64,000 bases of DNA from Liolophura sinensis (GCF_032854445.1 NC_088304.1:22519704-22583703), one strand, 5' to 3'. Counted from the first letter of the stretch, positions 1 through 10,428 are shown. Made by a program: numbers and translations. The notes: generated by a model not told the origin, from the sequence alone.

Positions 1-1
1 A

Positions 2-463
2 GCCAACATCATGTGTATGCCAAGGGTACCGACGTGGGGCCAGCACAACGATCAGTTTTTCGGAACAAAGGGGCATCAGTCTTACATGTACGGTGTAGAG
101 TACAAGCTTCAAGCCCTGGACTTTCCCTTTGGACATGAGCACGCTGAAGCCCTGGAGAACCATAACGTGCCCTGCGCGGTATGCATGAGCAAGGTGCGAG
201 GAAGCCAGCTGATGGTGCCAGGACGGATGGACTGTGTCCCTGGCTGGCACCTCGAGTACTCAGGCTTCCTGATGGCAGGGGATTACCAGACGACGGGGGC
301 CTCGGAGTACATCTGCATAGACAAGGACCCGGAGGCCGATCCGGCCGGCTACCGCGGCGAAAGCTCACATAATCTCGTCCCTGTGGAAGCCCAGTGCGGT
401 TCTCTCCCCTGTCCCCATTACGTAAGTGGTCGAGAAATAACCTGCTCTGTGTGCACCAAGTAG
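2..463 (+). CDS. Short-chain collagen C4-like protein, C-terminal exon (5' partial)
   Basis: The frame is open from the left edge to TAG at 461-463, giving about 153 residues. The peptide carries the hallmarks I know from the 'short-chain collagen C4-like' C-terminal domain: a PTWG motif, YGVEY, NVPCAVC, a VPGRMDC..GWHLEY..LMAGDY run, an SEYICID stretch, VEAQCGSLPCP, and a terminal CSVC-x-K. There are many cysteines in regular spacing and no Gly-X-Y collagen repeat in this part. Such proteins are thought to be secreted, but their function is poorly known. The first bases may be exon or an undetected acceptor; the methionine at base 11 is internal, not a start. The stop codon lies inside the first unit of the downstream minisatellite. 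Family assignment is from remembered motifs; the beginning of the gene is outside the window. Confidence 0.82.
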   Translation, partial: ANIMCMPRVPTWGQHNDQFFGTKGHQSYMYGVEYKLQALDFPFGHEHAEALENHNVPCAVCMSKVRGSQLMVPGRMDCVPGWHLEYSGFLMAGDYQTTGASEYICIDKDPEADPAGYRGESSHNLVPVEAQCGSLPCPHYVSGREITCSVCTK

Positions 464-1080
464 TGTAAATGGGTTATATATCAGTGCTGTCTGCTCTATG
501 TGCACCGGTTGAATAGGTTATGCGCCAGTGTGTCCTGTGTGCATATAGGTTATATGCCCCTACGTCAGTGATATTTGTTCTATGCATCACATAACGTGAA
601 TCAAAAGTTTTACGTCAGTGTCATCTCTTTTGCGTTTGCACCCTGTAACGTGAATACGTTCTGCGGCACCGTTATCTGTTCTGTGTGTGCACCAAGCAGC
701 GTGAATAGGTTATACGACGGTGTTATCTGCTCTGTCTGCACCAACTAGCATGAATAGGTTGTACGTCAGTGTTTTCTGCTCTGTGTGCGCCAGATTGCAT
801 GAACAGGGTATTCGTCATTGTTATTTTCTAAGTGCGCATACCAAGATAGCGTGAACAGGCTATACGTAAGTGTTATTTTCTATGTGTGCACACTAAGTAG
901 CGTGAATAGGCTATACATCAGTGTTATTATCTATATGTGCGCACCAAGGTAGCGTGAATACGTTATACGTCAGTGTTATCTATTGTCTGTCTGCACCAAG
1001 TACCTTGAATAGTCTATACGTCAGTGTCATTTGCTCTGTCTGATCCAAGTAGCGTGAGCAGGATCTGTATCGTCTTTTTG
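441..1080. repeat. Diverged ~50-60 bp minisatellite starting inside the collagen-like stop codon region
   Basis: Around eleven imperfect units share a core that reads CTGCTCTGTGTGCACC, then AAGTAGCGTGAATAGG, then a TTATACGTCAGTGTTAT-like segment. Spacing drifts between about 48 and 62 bp. The first unit is the 3' end of the collagen-like ORF (codons for C-S-V-C-T-K-stop), so the array probably forms the proximal 3' UTR. A candidate AATAAA lies at about 1499-1504. Confidence 0.75.
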
Positions 1081-2003
1081 TACATGTAACAATTAGTGTT
1101 AATAAGATCTATGTTACAGGTTATATATCTGTGGTATCTGTGTTCCGTTTTCTTTTTGTATGTAACACGTTTTATGGCGGCTAATTGTCTTATGTAACCA
1201 GAGTGAATGGATAACAGAGGCACCATCAAATCACTGAAGCTGTTATATCAATCCAGTTGGGATAAAGCCCGTATTTCTTGTTCAAACATTACGCGTCATT
1301 TTAATCCTATTATTGATAAGATATGTAATATTGAGCCTTGGTAAACCTTTGTGCGCATGCGCCCGTGAGGTGTACACATATAAAACAGATGGATGGTCAT
1401 GTTGCATAGTTTGAGGCAGTGATCATGGCGACGATTTTGACAGGCCTCCGATGATAAGAGAGGTACCTCAACACCAGCGAACACAGATTTTTGACGAAAA
1501 TAAATTCAGCTTTAATGTCTGGAAAGGATTAAGTTTTGGAGTCATGTCTGTTATAGCTGCCTCGTTCATAAAACATGCTTTTCGCATCTTGCATTACGTC
1601 ACTATTAGCTAGACAACGTATTTCATGAAAATCTGCTACGAGAAATATGACTTACGTAAGAAGTTTTGTGAAAGTTGACCCTGTTTTTTAACTGGTAGAC
1701 GTCAATTAGAAAGTATATTTAGGTAAAAGCTGCTTCCTACATTCCACGGAGACCAGAGGGTCGAATGGTCTAGAGGATGTAAATGTATTGCTGGCGATTA
1801 AGTGCCTGATATTGACATTGACGGATAGAAACCCAGAGTGATATCATCCAAGTTCCAGAACTAGAATCTCTCACGTCCAGAAAGTGTCATCCATAATATG
1901 AGTAATGCTGATACTTAAAGAAAACCTGCTAAATAACATCTTCCAATCTGACATATTTAGTTATGTGTCATGTCTCATCTTACCGTGTAAGAGCAAAACA
2001 ACG
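1081..2003. other. Non-coding stretch downstream of the collagen-like gene
   Basis: No protein-like ORF, RNA gene or recognisable transposon was seen. It includes a candidate poly(A) signal (AATAAA at about 1499-1504) that could end the collagen-like transcript. The assignment is only positional. Confidence 0.4.
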
Positions 2004-2222
2004 ACAGAGGCGCCTCTCGCCGGTGCGTTTGCTGTGAGATCAAATCCAGCTCATGCTGCCTCCACGCCGTTCGTACCTGGGGAAGGCCTACCAGCAACCT
2101 GCGAATGGCTGTAGCTATCACCCGGGATCTTCTCGGTTTCTTGCCAACATAATACGGAAATGAAGAAATATTCCTGAATAAGGTGTACAACACCAATCAA
2201 ATAAGTTAATAAATAAATAAAA
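2004..2222 (+). repeat. tRNA-derived SINE, family A, diverged copy
   Basis: This is a degraded copy of the commonest repeat in the window. It has a B-box-like segment (GTGAGATCAAATCC), the 'cagcaacctgcgaatgg' body, and the 3' end 'acaccaatcaaataa' followed by an AAATA-type tail. The 5' A-box part is eroded. Confidence 0.7.
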
Positions 2223-2318
2223 TCATACGTTTACGTGCCGATTTCGTTTAACCATAAGACTTCATAGACACACGCTGATTTCGACTTCATGAAAATAACC
2301 GATAAGTTATCAAATTTC

Positions 2319-2440
2319 TTATTTATTTAAATCACTTTTACTCCAGAATATTTCACTTATACGACATCGGCAAGCATTATGGTTGAAATAAAACCGGGCA
2401 GAGTATGAGGGGAACCCACGACCATCCACCATCCGGTTTT
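2319..2440 (-). repeat. SINE family A, partial 3' portion
   Basis: Inverted copy: an ATTTATTTA tail, then the family segments 'agaatatttcacttatacg', 'gcattatgg' and 'acccacgaccatcc'. The tRNA-like head is missing. Confidence 0.65.
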
Positions 2441-2739
2441 TAACGGATAATAACCTGATTGTGGTCAACATGCATGCACCGGTATAATTGAAGAATCTCA
2501 ACATATATCAGTTTTGTATTTGCTTTCTATTTAGACTCAACGGTACTTGGTGTTTAATGGAATACGTGTATATAAAATCAGCGTAATCAGCTCTCGGGAA
2601 ATGCCCGGAGATCTTCACTCAAGACATTCGGTGTCAGTTTGACCTTCCAACTCTTTCCTAAACGATCACTAGTGATAGTAAATCTTAGACGGGGTGTGAT
2701 AACATGGGCTGTTGGCATATTTATTCACTCAGTGTTTTA

Positions 2740-2910
2740 AGTCGTCACCTAAAATAATTCACTTACATAACCGTGGTAAGGTTGATGGGTGAAGAACCTG
2801 AGAGAACCTATGGCTCCTCGTTAGACGCCTAACAAACGACAGCTGGATTCGAACGTCCCACCTCACAGATAAAATGCTTAATTATCTGATATAGATATGA
2901 ACAGACCTAT
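2740..2910 (-). repeat. SINE family C-like fragment (degenerate)
   Basis: It resembles the element at 8160-8390 in order of segments: 'attcacttacataaccg', 'gaacctgagag', then a tRNA-like 'agctggattcgaacg' reverse B box. Strongly decayed. Confidence 0.4.
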
Positions 2911-3000
2911 TATATCTATAATGTAAACTACCAGTGAAGACAGGTCAAGATAATAATTGTACTGATACACAATAATTATTTAGCACCATTAAAACTTATC

Positions 3001-3248
3001 AGGGGCCTCCTTGGCTCAGTTGGTTAGCGCGCAAGCTCAGCGTAATGACCCAGGAGGCTCTCACCAATGCAGGCGCTGTGAGTTCAAGTCCAGCTCATAC
3101 TGGCTTCCTCTCTGGCCGTAAATGGGAAAGTATTCCAGCCACCCACGGATGGTCGTGGGTTTCCCCCAGGCTGTGCCCGGTGTCTTTCCACCATAATGCT
3201 GGCGGCCGTCGTATAAGTGAAATCAGATAAATCAATCAAATAAATAAA
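3001..3248 (+). repeat. SINE family A, near full-length copy (reference copy)
   Basis: Almost complete. The head has a pol III A box (TGGCTCAGTTGGTTAGCGCG) and a B box (GTGAGTTCAAGTCC). The body reads 'tggcttcctctctggccgt', 'ggatggtcgtgggtttccc' and 'ccaccataatgctgg', then 'gtcgtataagtgaaat', and the tail is 'aatcaaataaataaaa'. It is a tRNA-derived SINE of about 250 bp. The tRNA-like head is part of the SINE, not a tRNA gene. Confidence 0.9.
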
Positions 3249-4027
3249 ATTAAAACCTATCCGTCTTATAGATTGTACGTTTTAGGCACAGAAATGCTCT
3301 TGGAGGTATTAAGTTTGAAACATTTTCAGGGCCTGGTGGAGATGAAATAGGGCAAATACGGCATTGAGCTTTGCTGGCGGATAATTTTGACATATGTATA
3401 AGCAACAGAGATCGTTTGACGCGATTTGCAAAGTGTGGCGGGTGGGGGTGGGGCGGCATCGGCCTTTACCCCCCCCCCCCCCCCAACCCCACGCTTCCTA
3501 CTCCACTGAATGTACATGTATTATGTATTGCGTTTGATGAAATGAAAATGTCACGTTTCCTAATTCAAGGGCGGTTACTCTGCAGAACGAGTGGTGTCCC
3601 GTGATATACATGTACATCCATAGGCCATACGGTTTCAAGTGCGCAGCAGTGCGCATGTTCAGAAAGATCCAAACCGGGGACGAATACAAGCGATTGATCA
3701 TTTATACTTATTCTACAAACACTTCGGAATTTGGCGATAGCGTAGGATTTGGCTCATTTCATTAAGTAATATGTGTGTAGTTCTCAAAGTGTTCTTGTTG
3801 AAAGAAATGTACGAGTCAGTGTAAAAATTTAGGCGTCACACAGCCTTCACGTAAACTGCACAAAATTGGCTGTGCTTTAACGCTCGGATGTGACATGCGT
3901 ATTTGGGTTATTCAGGCGGAATGTGAACCTTTGTTGTTGTTGGTAGATAGATAGATGTTATATCGTATGTATATGTCTGACACCAAACAAGTCTGATGTA
4001 ACACACCACGTGCGATATTGATCTCCG
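3249..4027. other. Non-coding spacer with poly-C tract
   Basis: It contains a poly-C run near 3470-3484 and a short GATA repeat near 3945-3957. The part next to 4028 is homologous to the 3' flank of the EF-hand pseudogene at 24345-25186. No coding region was recognised. Confidence 0.5.
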
Positions 4028-4490
4028 TCACCACTTGAACTTGTACGGAAAGCCATAATCGAAGTTTTGGTTGTGTCACCTGGCGTAGTGAGTATTAACC
4101 ACGATCCATTCCTCACTCCAGTTCTCACGGAACTCTTCTGCGGACATATTATCCTCATGGTTACGCTCTATTAGATCAAATATGGCTGAGAAAGATTCAT
4201 GATTGTCTTCGACGAATTTTATAGAATCCGCGGTGATTCCCATCATAGTTTGTACAAGTCCGTTCTCGAACTGTTGTTAGTCATTCACTAGGTTTTCAAA
4301 CTGACTCCAACATTTCGTGCCTTTCCGTAAACACTCGTGCTCCTCGTCACCCGTGCCCTATGCGAATCTGATGTTTCTAATTAGGCCTTTGTAATCTTCC
4401 CAAGTAAGGAATCAATCTTTGTTGACGTCCAGGAACCGGAAATAGAAACGGAACCTTGTTTCCATCGTCGATCAATAAATTCCGTCAATT
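4028..4490 (-). pseudogene. EF-hand / sarcoplasmic calcium-binding-protein-like pseudogene (copy 1)
   Basis: Read on the minus strand, the sequence translates in broken frames to pieces clearly related to the locus at 24345-25186. These are an EF-hand-like DVNKD start followed by a stop, WEDYKGLI, GTGDEE, 'TMMGITADSIKFVEDNHESF', 'DNMSAEEF', 'EEWIVVNTHYAR', a stop, then 'NQNFDYGFPYKFKW' and the terminal TGA at 4028-4030. There are several internal stops and a deletion before the EEWIV segment. No introns are visible. The 3' flank (to about 3980) also matches the other copy. Homology between the two loci is seen directly. The name 'sarcoplasmic calcium-binding protein' rests on general EF-hand family resemblance and is less certain. 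Confidence 0.72.
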
Positions 4491-4599
4491 GTTGACTAAC
4501 CTGCTTAGAAAAGGAAATCACTGCTTTACACTAGAATGCATATTCGTGCCTGTTAAAATCACAAGATCTAAAATGAAAACTGTGTTATCAATATCATTC

Positions 4600-4790
4600 T
4601 AGTTATTTACTGCGCTTTTGAGTGTGTACGCGGCTTTTATATAAGCGTTGGTATCCGTGGGTTGATGGATGAGACATAAGTTGTATTCAGTAAGGAGGTC
4701 AACCGACAGCTGAATTCGAACTCCCGACCACATTGGTGAAGGGACAGTGGTCCAAACAGAAGCAGTATGTATCCTGCTCACATCAGTTCT
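4600..4790 (-). repeat. SINE-like fragment (family C or related)
   Basis: It contains a reverse tRNA-like B box ('gctgaattcgaactccc') followed by 'gaccacattggtgaag', as in other SINE heads in the window. The body is too decayed to place firmly. Confidence 0.35.
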
Positions 4791-4872
4791 GACCTATAAT
4801 GATCACCCCAATAAAGGTCTCAAACCGTAAGCTGCTTATTTATCACAGACGCCGTGTACTGTGTAATAAACA

Positions 4873-5135
4873 TTTATTTATTTATTTATTTGATAGGTGT
4901 TTTTACGCCGTGCTCAAGAATATTTCCCTTATACGACGGCGGCCAACATTATGGTGGAAGGAAACCGGAGAGACTCCGGGCGAAACCCACGATCAGCCGC
5001 AGGCTGCTGACAGACCTTCTCACGTACGGCCAGCATGGGCTGTACTTGAAATGACAGCGACCGCATTGGTAAGGGGCCCCTGGGTAATTGCGCCGTGCTG
5101 GTGTGCTAACCACATCGGGCACGGGGGCCGGTATA
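4873..5135 (-). repeat. SINE family A, near full-length
   Basis: Inverted copy: a (TTTA)n tail, 'gccgtgctcaagaatattt', 'cccttatacgacggcggcc', 'aaacccacgatcagccgc', 'cacgtacggcc', then a head with a reverse B box 'tgtacttgaaatgacagc'. The A-box end is altered ('gctaaccacatcgggcacgg'). Confidence 0.85.
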
Positions 5136-6300
5136 ATAGATAAGGCGTTGTTATTCATAAGCAATTACCATGTTCAGTTATCTATCAGTTTGTAAATGAG
5201 AACTGAAGGACCCCATGCGACTAGATAGGAAATGGCCCCACTTCGGTGCAGCAGTGAGATGTAATGTTTTTTCATGCAGAAAAACAAGTAGAACTGCAAG
5301 TAAGCAAGTCAAATTACACGTAAACAAGTCAAATTACAAGTAAAAAGTACAATTACTGAAAAAACATGTGTGCGAAAAATTGGAGTGATCAGATTTATAC
5401 TTCTTGTTTTATTAAAAGACAATGGTAGGGTCAAAACCAGATTTGCTATTATAAGGCGTTGTATGGGAATTCCCTTCGTAGTAAAAATAGGATTGCGCGA
5501 ACCAAAAACATTTTCACATTTTCAGTGTCTAGTTAGGGAGTAGTAATATATAACGAAGTATCGTGTTGGTTCACTCGACCTTTTTTTATAAATAAAAAAA
5601 GAAAAAATAAATAATATGGAAGTTCAGAGGAACTCTGCATTCACCATAATATTTCATAGCTTCTAACTCATTGGTCGCACTGGTCCAGTGGTAACTTGCG
5701 TTGTGTGTCGAATAGGATAACAAGTTTAAAATACTTTATTTTTTAGTGCTTAATAAGGAGAGGTGTTGGAAGGGGTTGATTAATTTGAAACTCACAAGAC
5801 AATCTTTCTACATATATATTTCTTCGAATATTGTTAAACTATATGTTAAGTGTACATAAATTATTGTAAATCTGTACAGATTATATACAGTTTTCTTTTA
5901 ATGAAAGCTCAACGCTATTTATTTCGTACAATTGTTCAATTATATAGAGAAAGAGGTCACATGTTTATCAGTTTAGCTTCGTAATAAATGTATATGTAGA
6001 CACTGTCATATATTCACGGTATAATTTGTGAGAGAAAACTTGCTTGAAATATCAACATTAGACGTCAAAGGATATTATCCTATCCATTTAACAGTATAAT
6101 GTAGGCTGATGCTTAGCAACGAATATTTAAGCTTGACCTGTTTCATCGGCTACTCTTGTTACATATAAATTTCAACCGCATACCGGGGAAGCCTTTGTGT
6201 CTTTTCGCAGACGATCTGGCAGTATGAGCAGGTTGGAAATCGACCTGAGAGAAAATATTGGCACTCCTGTAAGGATAAGCCTTGATTTAACACAGTTTGT
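5136..6300. other. A+T-rich non-coding stretch
   Basis: No gene was recognised. Near 5278-5350 there is a short degenerate repeat around 'aagtcaaattac'. The rest is featureless to my reading. Confidence 0.5.
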
Positions 6301-6310
6301 ATCTATCATT

Positions 6311-6615
6311 TGCGTAATTTTCATATATTAGTAAGGAAGATAATTAAAGGGGCCTATATTAAAATTGACCCTGAAAATATCTTTGAAAACTCTATCAATT
6401 TGGATAAAAGAATCATTGATTCGCGTAATTTTCACATACCATTAAGGCAGACAATCAACCGGTTTACGTTAAATTTAAGCCGGAAAATATTAATGAAAAC
6501 ACTATCAATTTGGATAAATGAATTATTGATTCGCGTAGTTTTCACATATCAGTAAGGAAGATAATCGGTTTACATTAATATTTCACCGGAAAATCAATTT
6601 GCAGAAAAGAATTAT
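6311..6615. repeat. ~112-bp tandem repeat, about 2.6 copies
   Basis: Units begin at about 6311, 6423 and 6534 with 'cgcgtaattttcacat'. They continue with 'aggaagataat', 'ggtttac..ttaa' and 'ctatcaatttggataaa'. Copies differ by substitutions and small indels. Confidence 0.75.
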
Positions 6616-6840
6616 TGATAATGATAAATGAATGGTCCAAGCTGTCCGTGTACATGTAGTACTCCAGCGAGGTCCCGTTTGTCTTCAGATACAAGTGTCC
6701 GGGGTAGATCAATATCTTGTAAATATAACAGCAGAAATGTAACAAAAATATATATGCTATGTTTCACGTAAAGTTTGTTATGTATAAAAAATGCACGTTC
6801 AGCATTTCGAATTTGTACCTGAAGGTAACTGTGGCCTGAT

Positions 6841-7626
6841 ATGAACATTAGTAGTGTGAGTCATGAAAACCTGGCAGAACTAGCTGTTCATGTGAACACT
6901 AGCAGCGTGCGTCAGGAAAACCTGGCAGGACTAGCTGTTCACGTGCACACTAGCAGTGTGAGTCATGAAAACCTGGCAGGACTAGCTGTTCACGTGAACA
7001 CTAGCAGTGTGAGTCACGAAAACCTGGCAGAACTAGCTGTTGACATGAACACTAGCAGTGTGAGTCATGAAAACCTGGCAGGACTAGCTGTTCACGTGAA
7101 CACTAACAGTGTGAGTCATGAAAACCTGGCAGGACTAGCTGTTCACGTGAACACTAGCACTGTGCGTAATGAAAACCTGGCAGGACTAGCTGTTCATGTG
7201 AACACTAGCAGTGTGCGTCATGAAAACCTGGCAGGACTAGCTGTTGACGTGAACACTAGCAGTGTGAGTCATGAAAACCTGGTAGGACTAGCTGTTGACG
7301 TGAACACTAGCAGTGTGAGTCATGAAAACCTGGCAGGATTAGCTGTTGACGTGAACACTAGCAGTGTGAGTCATGAAAACCTGGCAGGACTAGCTGTTCA
7401 TGTAAACACTAACAGTGTGAGTCAAGAAAACCTGGCAAGACTAGCTGTTCATGTGAACACTAACAGTGTGAGTCAAGAAAACCTGGCAAGACTAGCTGTT
7501 CATGTGAACACTAGCAGTGTGCGTCAAGAAAACCTGCCAGTACCAGCTGTTCACATACCTTCGTTACTATTAAACAATCAAAGGTGCGGAGCGTTTGCTG
7601 TGGTGGGAGTAGGGGATGAGTGGTGA
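6841..7626 (+). CDS. Open 51-bp repeat array, 14 x 17 codons; coding status unknown
   Basis: A 261-codon ORF in which residues 1-238 are fourteen consecutive 17-residue units, consensus V-N-T-S-S-V-S-H-E-N-L-A-G-L-A-V-H. Every unit is exactly 51 bp with no indel. The end is a unique 23-residue tail. The other two forward frames carry fixed stops in each unit. Each consensus unit has an N-T-S glycosylation sequon, but no signal peptide or membrane segment is visible upstream; a stop codon lies at 6826-6828. Differences between units are often non-synonymous (S/R, H/Q/N, G/E/R, H/D), which argues against strong protein constraint. Several units carry a 14-bp palindrome TGTTCACGTGAACA containing CACGTG. 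It may be an exon of an unknown repeat protein, or a minisatellite that happens to be open. I do not recognise any family. Confidence 0.35.
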   Translation: MNISSVSHENLAELAVHVNTSSVRQENLAGLAVHVHTSSVSHENLAGLAVHVNTSSVSHENLAELAVDMNTSSVSHENLAGLAVHVNTNSVSHENLAGLAVHVNTSTVRNENLAGLAVHVNTSSVRHENLAGLAVDVNTSSVSHENLVGLAVDVNTSSVSHENLAGLAVDVNTSSVSHENLAGLAVHVNTNSVSQENLARLAVHVNTNSVSQENLARLAVHVNTSSVRQENLPVPAVHIPSLLLNNQRCGAFAVVGVGDEW

Positions 7627-7944
7627 GTGAGAGGTACTATATCTGATCAAGACGGTCCAAGCCTGTTTTCGTGCACAGATTTTGACCCGGGGATCATGAT
7701 TGCTGTGTACAGGTAGACCTTATATGTATGTACATCAGGAAGCCCTCGGGACATACATATATTTAGATCCAATTACAGATACGGCATTGCATTTCTCGAG
7801 GACTCCATGATGGACAGCCTTACAAGATAAATGATATTCTTATATGAACGTTATTATTATGTAGGTGACATAAATGAATCGTTCAGCTGTATACATGGTA
7901 CATGGTAAACTATGACGTCGAACGCGACATTCACTAGTTATCCG
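7627..7944. other. Non-coding spacer
   Basis: No gene or repeat family was recognised between the 51-bp array and the next SINE. Confidence 0.5.
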
Positions 7945-8117
7945 TGTTCCTCTCCGGTCGTAAGTGGGAAGGTCTTGCAGCAACCTGCGGATGGTCGTGG
8001 GTTTCCCCTGGGTTCGGCCCGGTTTCCTGCCATCATAATGCTGGCCGCCGTCGTATAGATGAAATATTCCTGAGTACGGCGTTAAACACCAATCAAGTAA
8101 ATAAATAAATAAATAAG
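7945..8117 (+). repeat. SINE family A, 5'-truncated
   Basis: It starts in the body ('gttcctctccggtcgtaagt') and keeps 'ggatggtcgtgggtttccc', 'cataatgctggccgccgtcg' and 'gagtacggcgttaaacacc', with a clean (AAAT)n tail. 5' truncation is typical for retroposed copies. Confidence 0.85.
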
Positions 8118-8159
8118 TCACCAGTGTGCATTTTTTATTTTATTTAATTACTTATTTAT

Positions 8160-8390
8160 TTATGTGATTGCCAGTTTTCACTTTAACCACGATGAGTGGA
8201 GAAAACCAGGGAGTGCCCAGAGCAAATCATCTACCCTCTTTAGGTAACTGACAAACCTCCTGAAATAAAACCGCGTCCAAAGCAACATGAGCTGGATTTG
8301 AATACGCGACCTCTGAGGTCAAGGGCCTGATTGTTGCAGCCAGTCAGAGTTTAATCATCCGAGCCAGCGGTGGCTATAACAGCTTTATAA
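8160..8390 (-). repeat. SINE family C (second tRNA-related SINE)
   Basis: Segments are 'cactttaaccacgatgag', 'aaaaccagggagtgccc', and 'gagctggatttgaatacgcg' (reverse B-box-like), then 'gaggtcaagggcctgatt' and 'aatcatccgagccagcgg'. The same segment order recurs around 47740-48120, so this is a separate repeat family with a tRNA-like head. Confidence 0.6.
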
Positions 8391-8584
8391 GCATGTCAGT
8401 AATGGCGCTGACCTCCTTTATACATACATGTGGAAAATCACGTGAAGTCCCAAACATTGCACCAATCCAATTACGTTATCGCTCTCGTTATCGCTCAGCA
8501 AATTTCACCGCATACAGACAACGGTAGTTTTCGATTTCAAGCAGTTTTCGACGTAAATTAAGTTGTGTGCAAACCAAAATCTTT

Positions 8585-9130
8585 GTTGGGTATGTTTTAT
8601 CACTGGCTGAGGTGGTTTGCTGTATGCGATGAGGTTGTTTTTTTTTTTTGTATGTGCTGACGGAGTTTTTGGTATGTACTGACAGGGTTTGTTGCCCTCA
8701 CTAACGGTGTTTAAACTGGCGAAGTTTGTTGTATAAACTGACGGGGTGGTTTTTTGTATACGCTGTCAAGGTTTGTTGAATACGTTGATGGGGTTTAACT
8801 GTTGCATGCGTTGACGGGGTTTGTTGTATATGCTGACGTGGTGTGTTATATATGCTGACGTGGTTTGTTATATATGTTGACAAGATTTATTGCATACATT
8901 GATGGGGTTTGTTGTATGCGCAGATGGGGTGTGTTGTATATACTGATGGGGTTTGTTGTACACACTGAGTTTGTTTTATGTGCTGACAGGATTTGTTGTA
9001 CATACTAATGAGGTTTGTTGTATGCGCAGTTGGGGTTTCTTATATTTACACTGACGTGCTTTGTTATATTTGCTGACAGGGTTTGTCGTGTACACAGACG
9101 AGATTTATTGTATACACTCAGGGGGATTGT
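8585..9130. repeat. G/T-rich ~25-30 bp minisatellite
   Basis: About twenty degenerate units built around 'gctgacggggtttgttgtat'. The reading frames within it are by-products of the repeat. Confidence 0.75.
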
Positions 9131-9887
9131 GGTATGCGGTGTGGCAAGCTTTCAAAACCTTGTGCGGGACACTTTATCGGTCCGTGTACATTTGTGCTAT
9201 GGTGTTATCTTTTTCAACCCACCAGAAATCACTTAGTTATACTGACATTAGCAACAGAATTGTCAGCAGATGTTTATATAATACCGGTGATAACATGTGA
9301 TATTGAATATATAGTTTTTTAAACAAAAAGGATGAACAACACAGTGACAATGCTAATGATTTCATAATCTCACTGATACAGTAGTACATTTGCTAAGGCC
9401 TACCTGATATAACCAACAGGTAACAGGTTCTCTGTGTCATAAACTCGCTAATTTATTCAGCTGTTTCCAGGCATAAAATACAGTTCACATGTACATAATT
9501 GTATACAAAGTTGTCTTGTAATTTACACAACATTCATAAAGGAAATCATATATTTTGTACTGTATACTATTTTTTTACAGTTGTGAACATGTATGTATTG
9601 GTGGCAGAGATGTTCTGATAAAAGCTCTACACGGACACATGTGGCCAGTTTCATAACGATGTGATACATGTACAATAATCGAACAAATAGGGCAACTGTA
9701 CGACAAATGTACGCCAAAAAATGCCATACGTCGCTTTGTTAAACTGAGCCCAGATGCATCCATAAAGACGTGGTGACATCAACGTGACAGGAGTAGAAAT
9801 TCTGGATAACCGATTCTAGCAAGTGTCAGGTCATGTTCTGTGCGCTTATAAAACGGCTTCGGGTTTTGAACCAATCGACCAACAGGA
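9131..9887. other. Non-coding stretch
   Basis: No coding exon or mobile element was recognised. Open frames here are short and lack family-like composition. Confidence 0.5.
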
Positions 9888-10085
9888 TTTATTTTTTAAA
9901 ATTAATTTATTTGCATTTTTACACCGTAGAGGTTTCCAAGAATATTTCGCTTATACGACGGCAGCCAGCATTTTGATGGGAGGAAACCAGGCAGACCCCG
10001 GAGGAAATCCACAATCGTCTGCAGGCTGTTAATTGACTTTCCGGAGAGGAAGTCTGGGCGTGAACTCACAGTGATCGCATTAATG
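9888..10085 (-). repeat. SINE family A, diverged
   Basis: Inverted copy with 'ttccaagaatatttcgctta', 'cgacggcagccagcatttt', 'aggaaaccaggcagacccc', and a reverse B-box region 'gcgtgaactcacagtgatcg'. The A-box end is replaced by the GACAAAAGCCCC-type repeat. Confidence 0.8.
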
Positions 10086-10087
10086 AA

Positions 10088-10215
10088 GAATCCAGGACGC
10101 AAGCCCCACGGACAGAAGCACCGCGGACAAAAGCCCCGCGAACAGAAGCCCGGGCGGACGAAAGCCACACGTACAGAAGCCCAGCGGACAAAAACCTCGG
10201 CGGGCGAAGCCCCGT
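10088..10215. repeat. ~17-18 bp repeat of the GACAAAAGCCCC type
   Basis: Six or seven degenerate units alternate 'ggacagaagccc' and 'ggacaaaagcccc'. The same unit appears in reverse complement at 11165-11250. Confidence 0.7.
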
Positions 10216-10317
10216 CGTCTTAATTAACCGACAAAATATATCCGACAGTCTAAGAAACATGATCTTAAATATTAGTTGATGGGGATTTCATACAGTGTGA
10301 ATTGTTTTCCATCTGAA

Positions 10318-10428
10318 AATTTGTCATCAAAGCTTACCCCAGTCTGTCACTCGGTTTTGTCATCAAAGCGTAACCCAGTCTGTCACTCGGTTTTGTCATC
10401 AAAGCGTAACCCAGTCTGTCACACGGGT
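10318..10428. repeat. 36-bp tandem repeat, three copies
   Basis: Three near-identical units contain 'gtcatcaaagcgtaacccag' followed by 'tctgtcactcgg'. The first unit has two or three substitutions. Confidence 0.9.

Noticed and set aside
3001-3095. Possible tRNA gene with clear A and B boxes
   Set aside because: It is the head of a SINE; the acceptor stem does not close, and the same sequence is attached to the SINE body in over fifteen copies.
6612-6848. Minus-strand 78-codon frame opposite the upstream flank of the 51-bp array
   Set aside because: A segment looks protein-like (SEDKRDLAGVLHVHG) but I cannot tie it to a family or to convincing splice sites.
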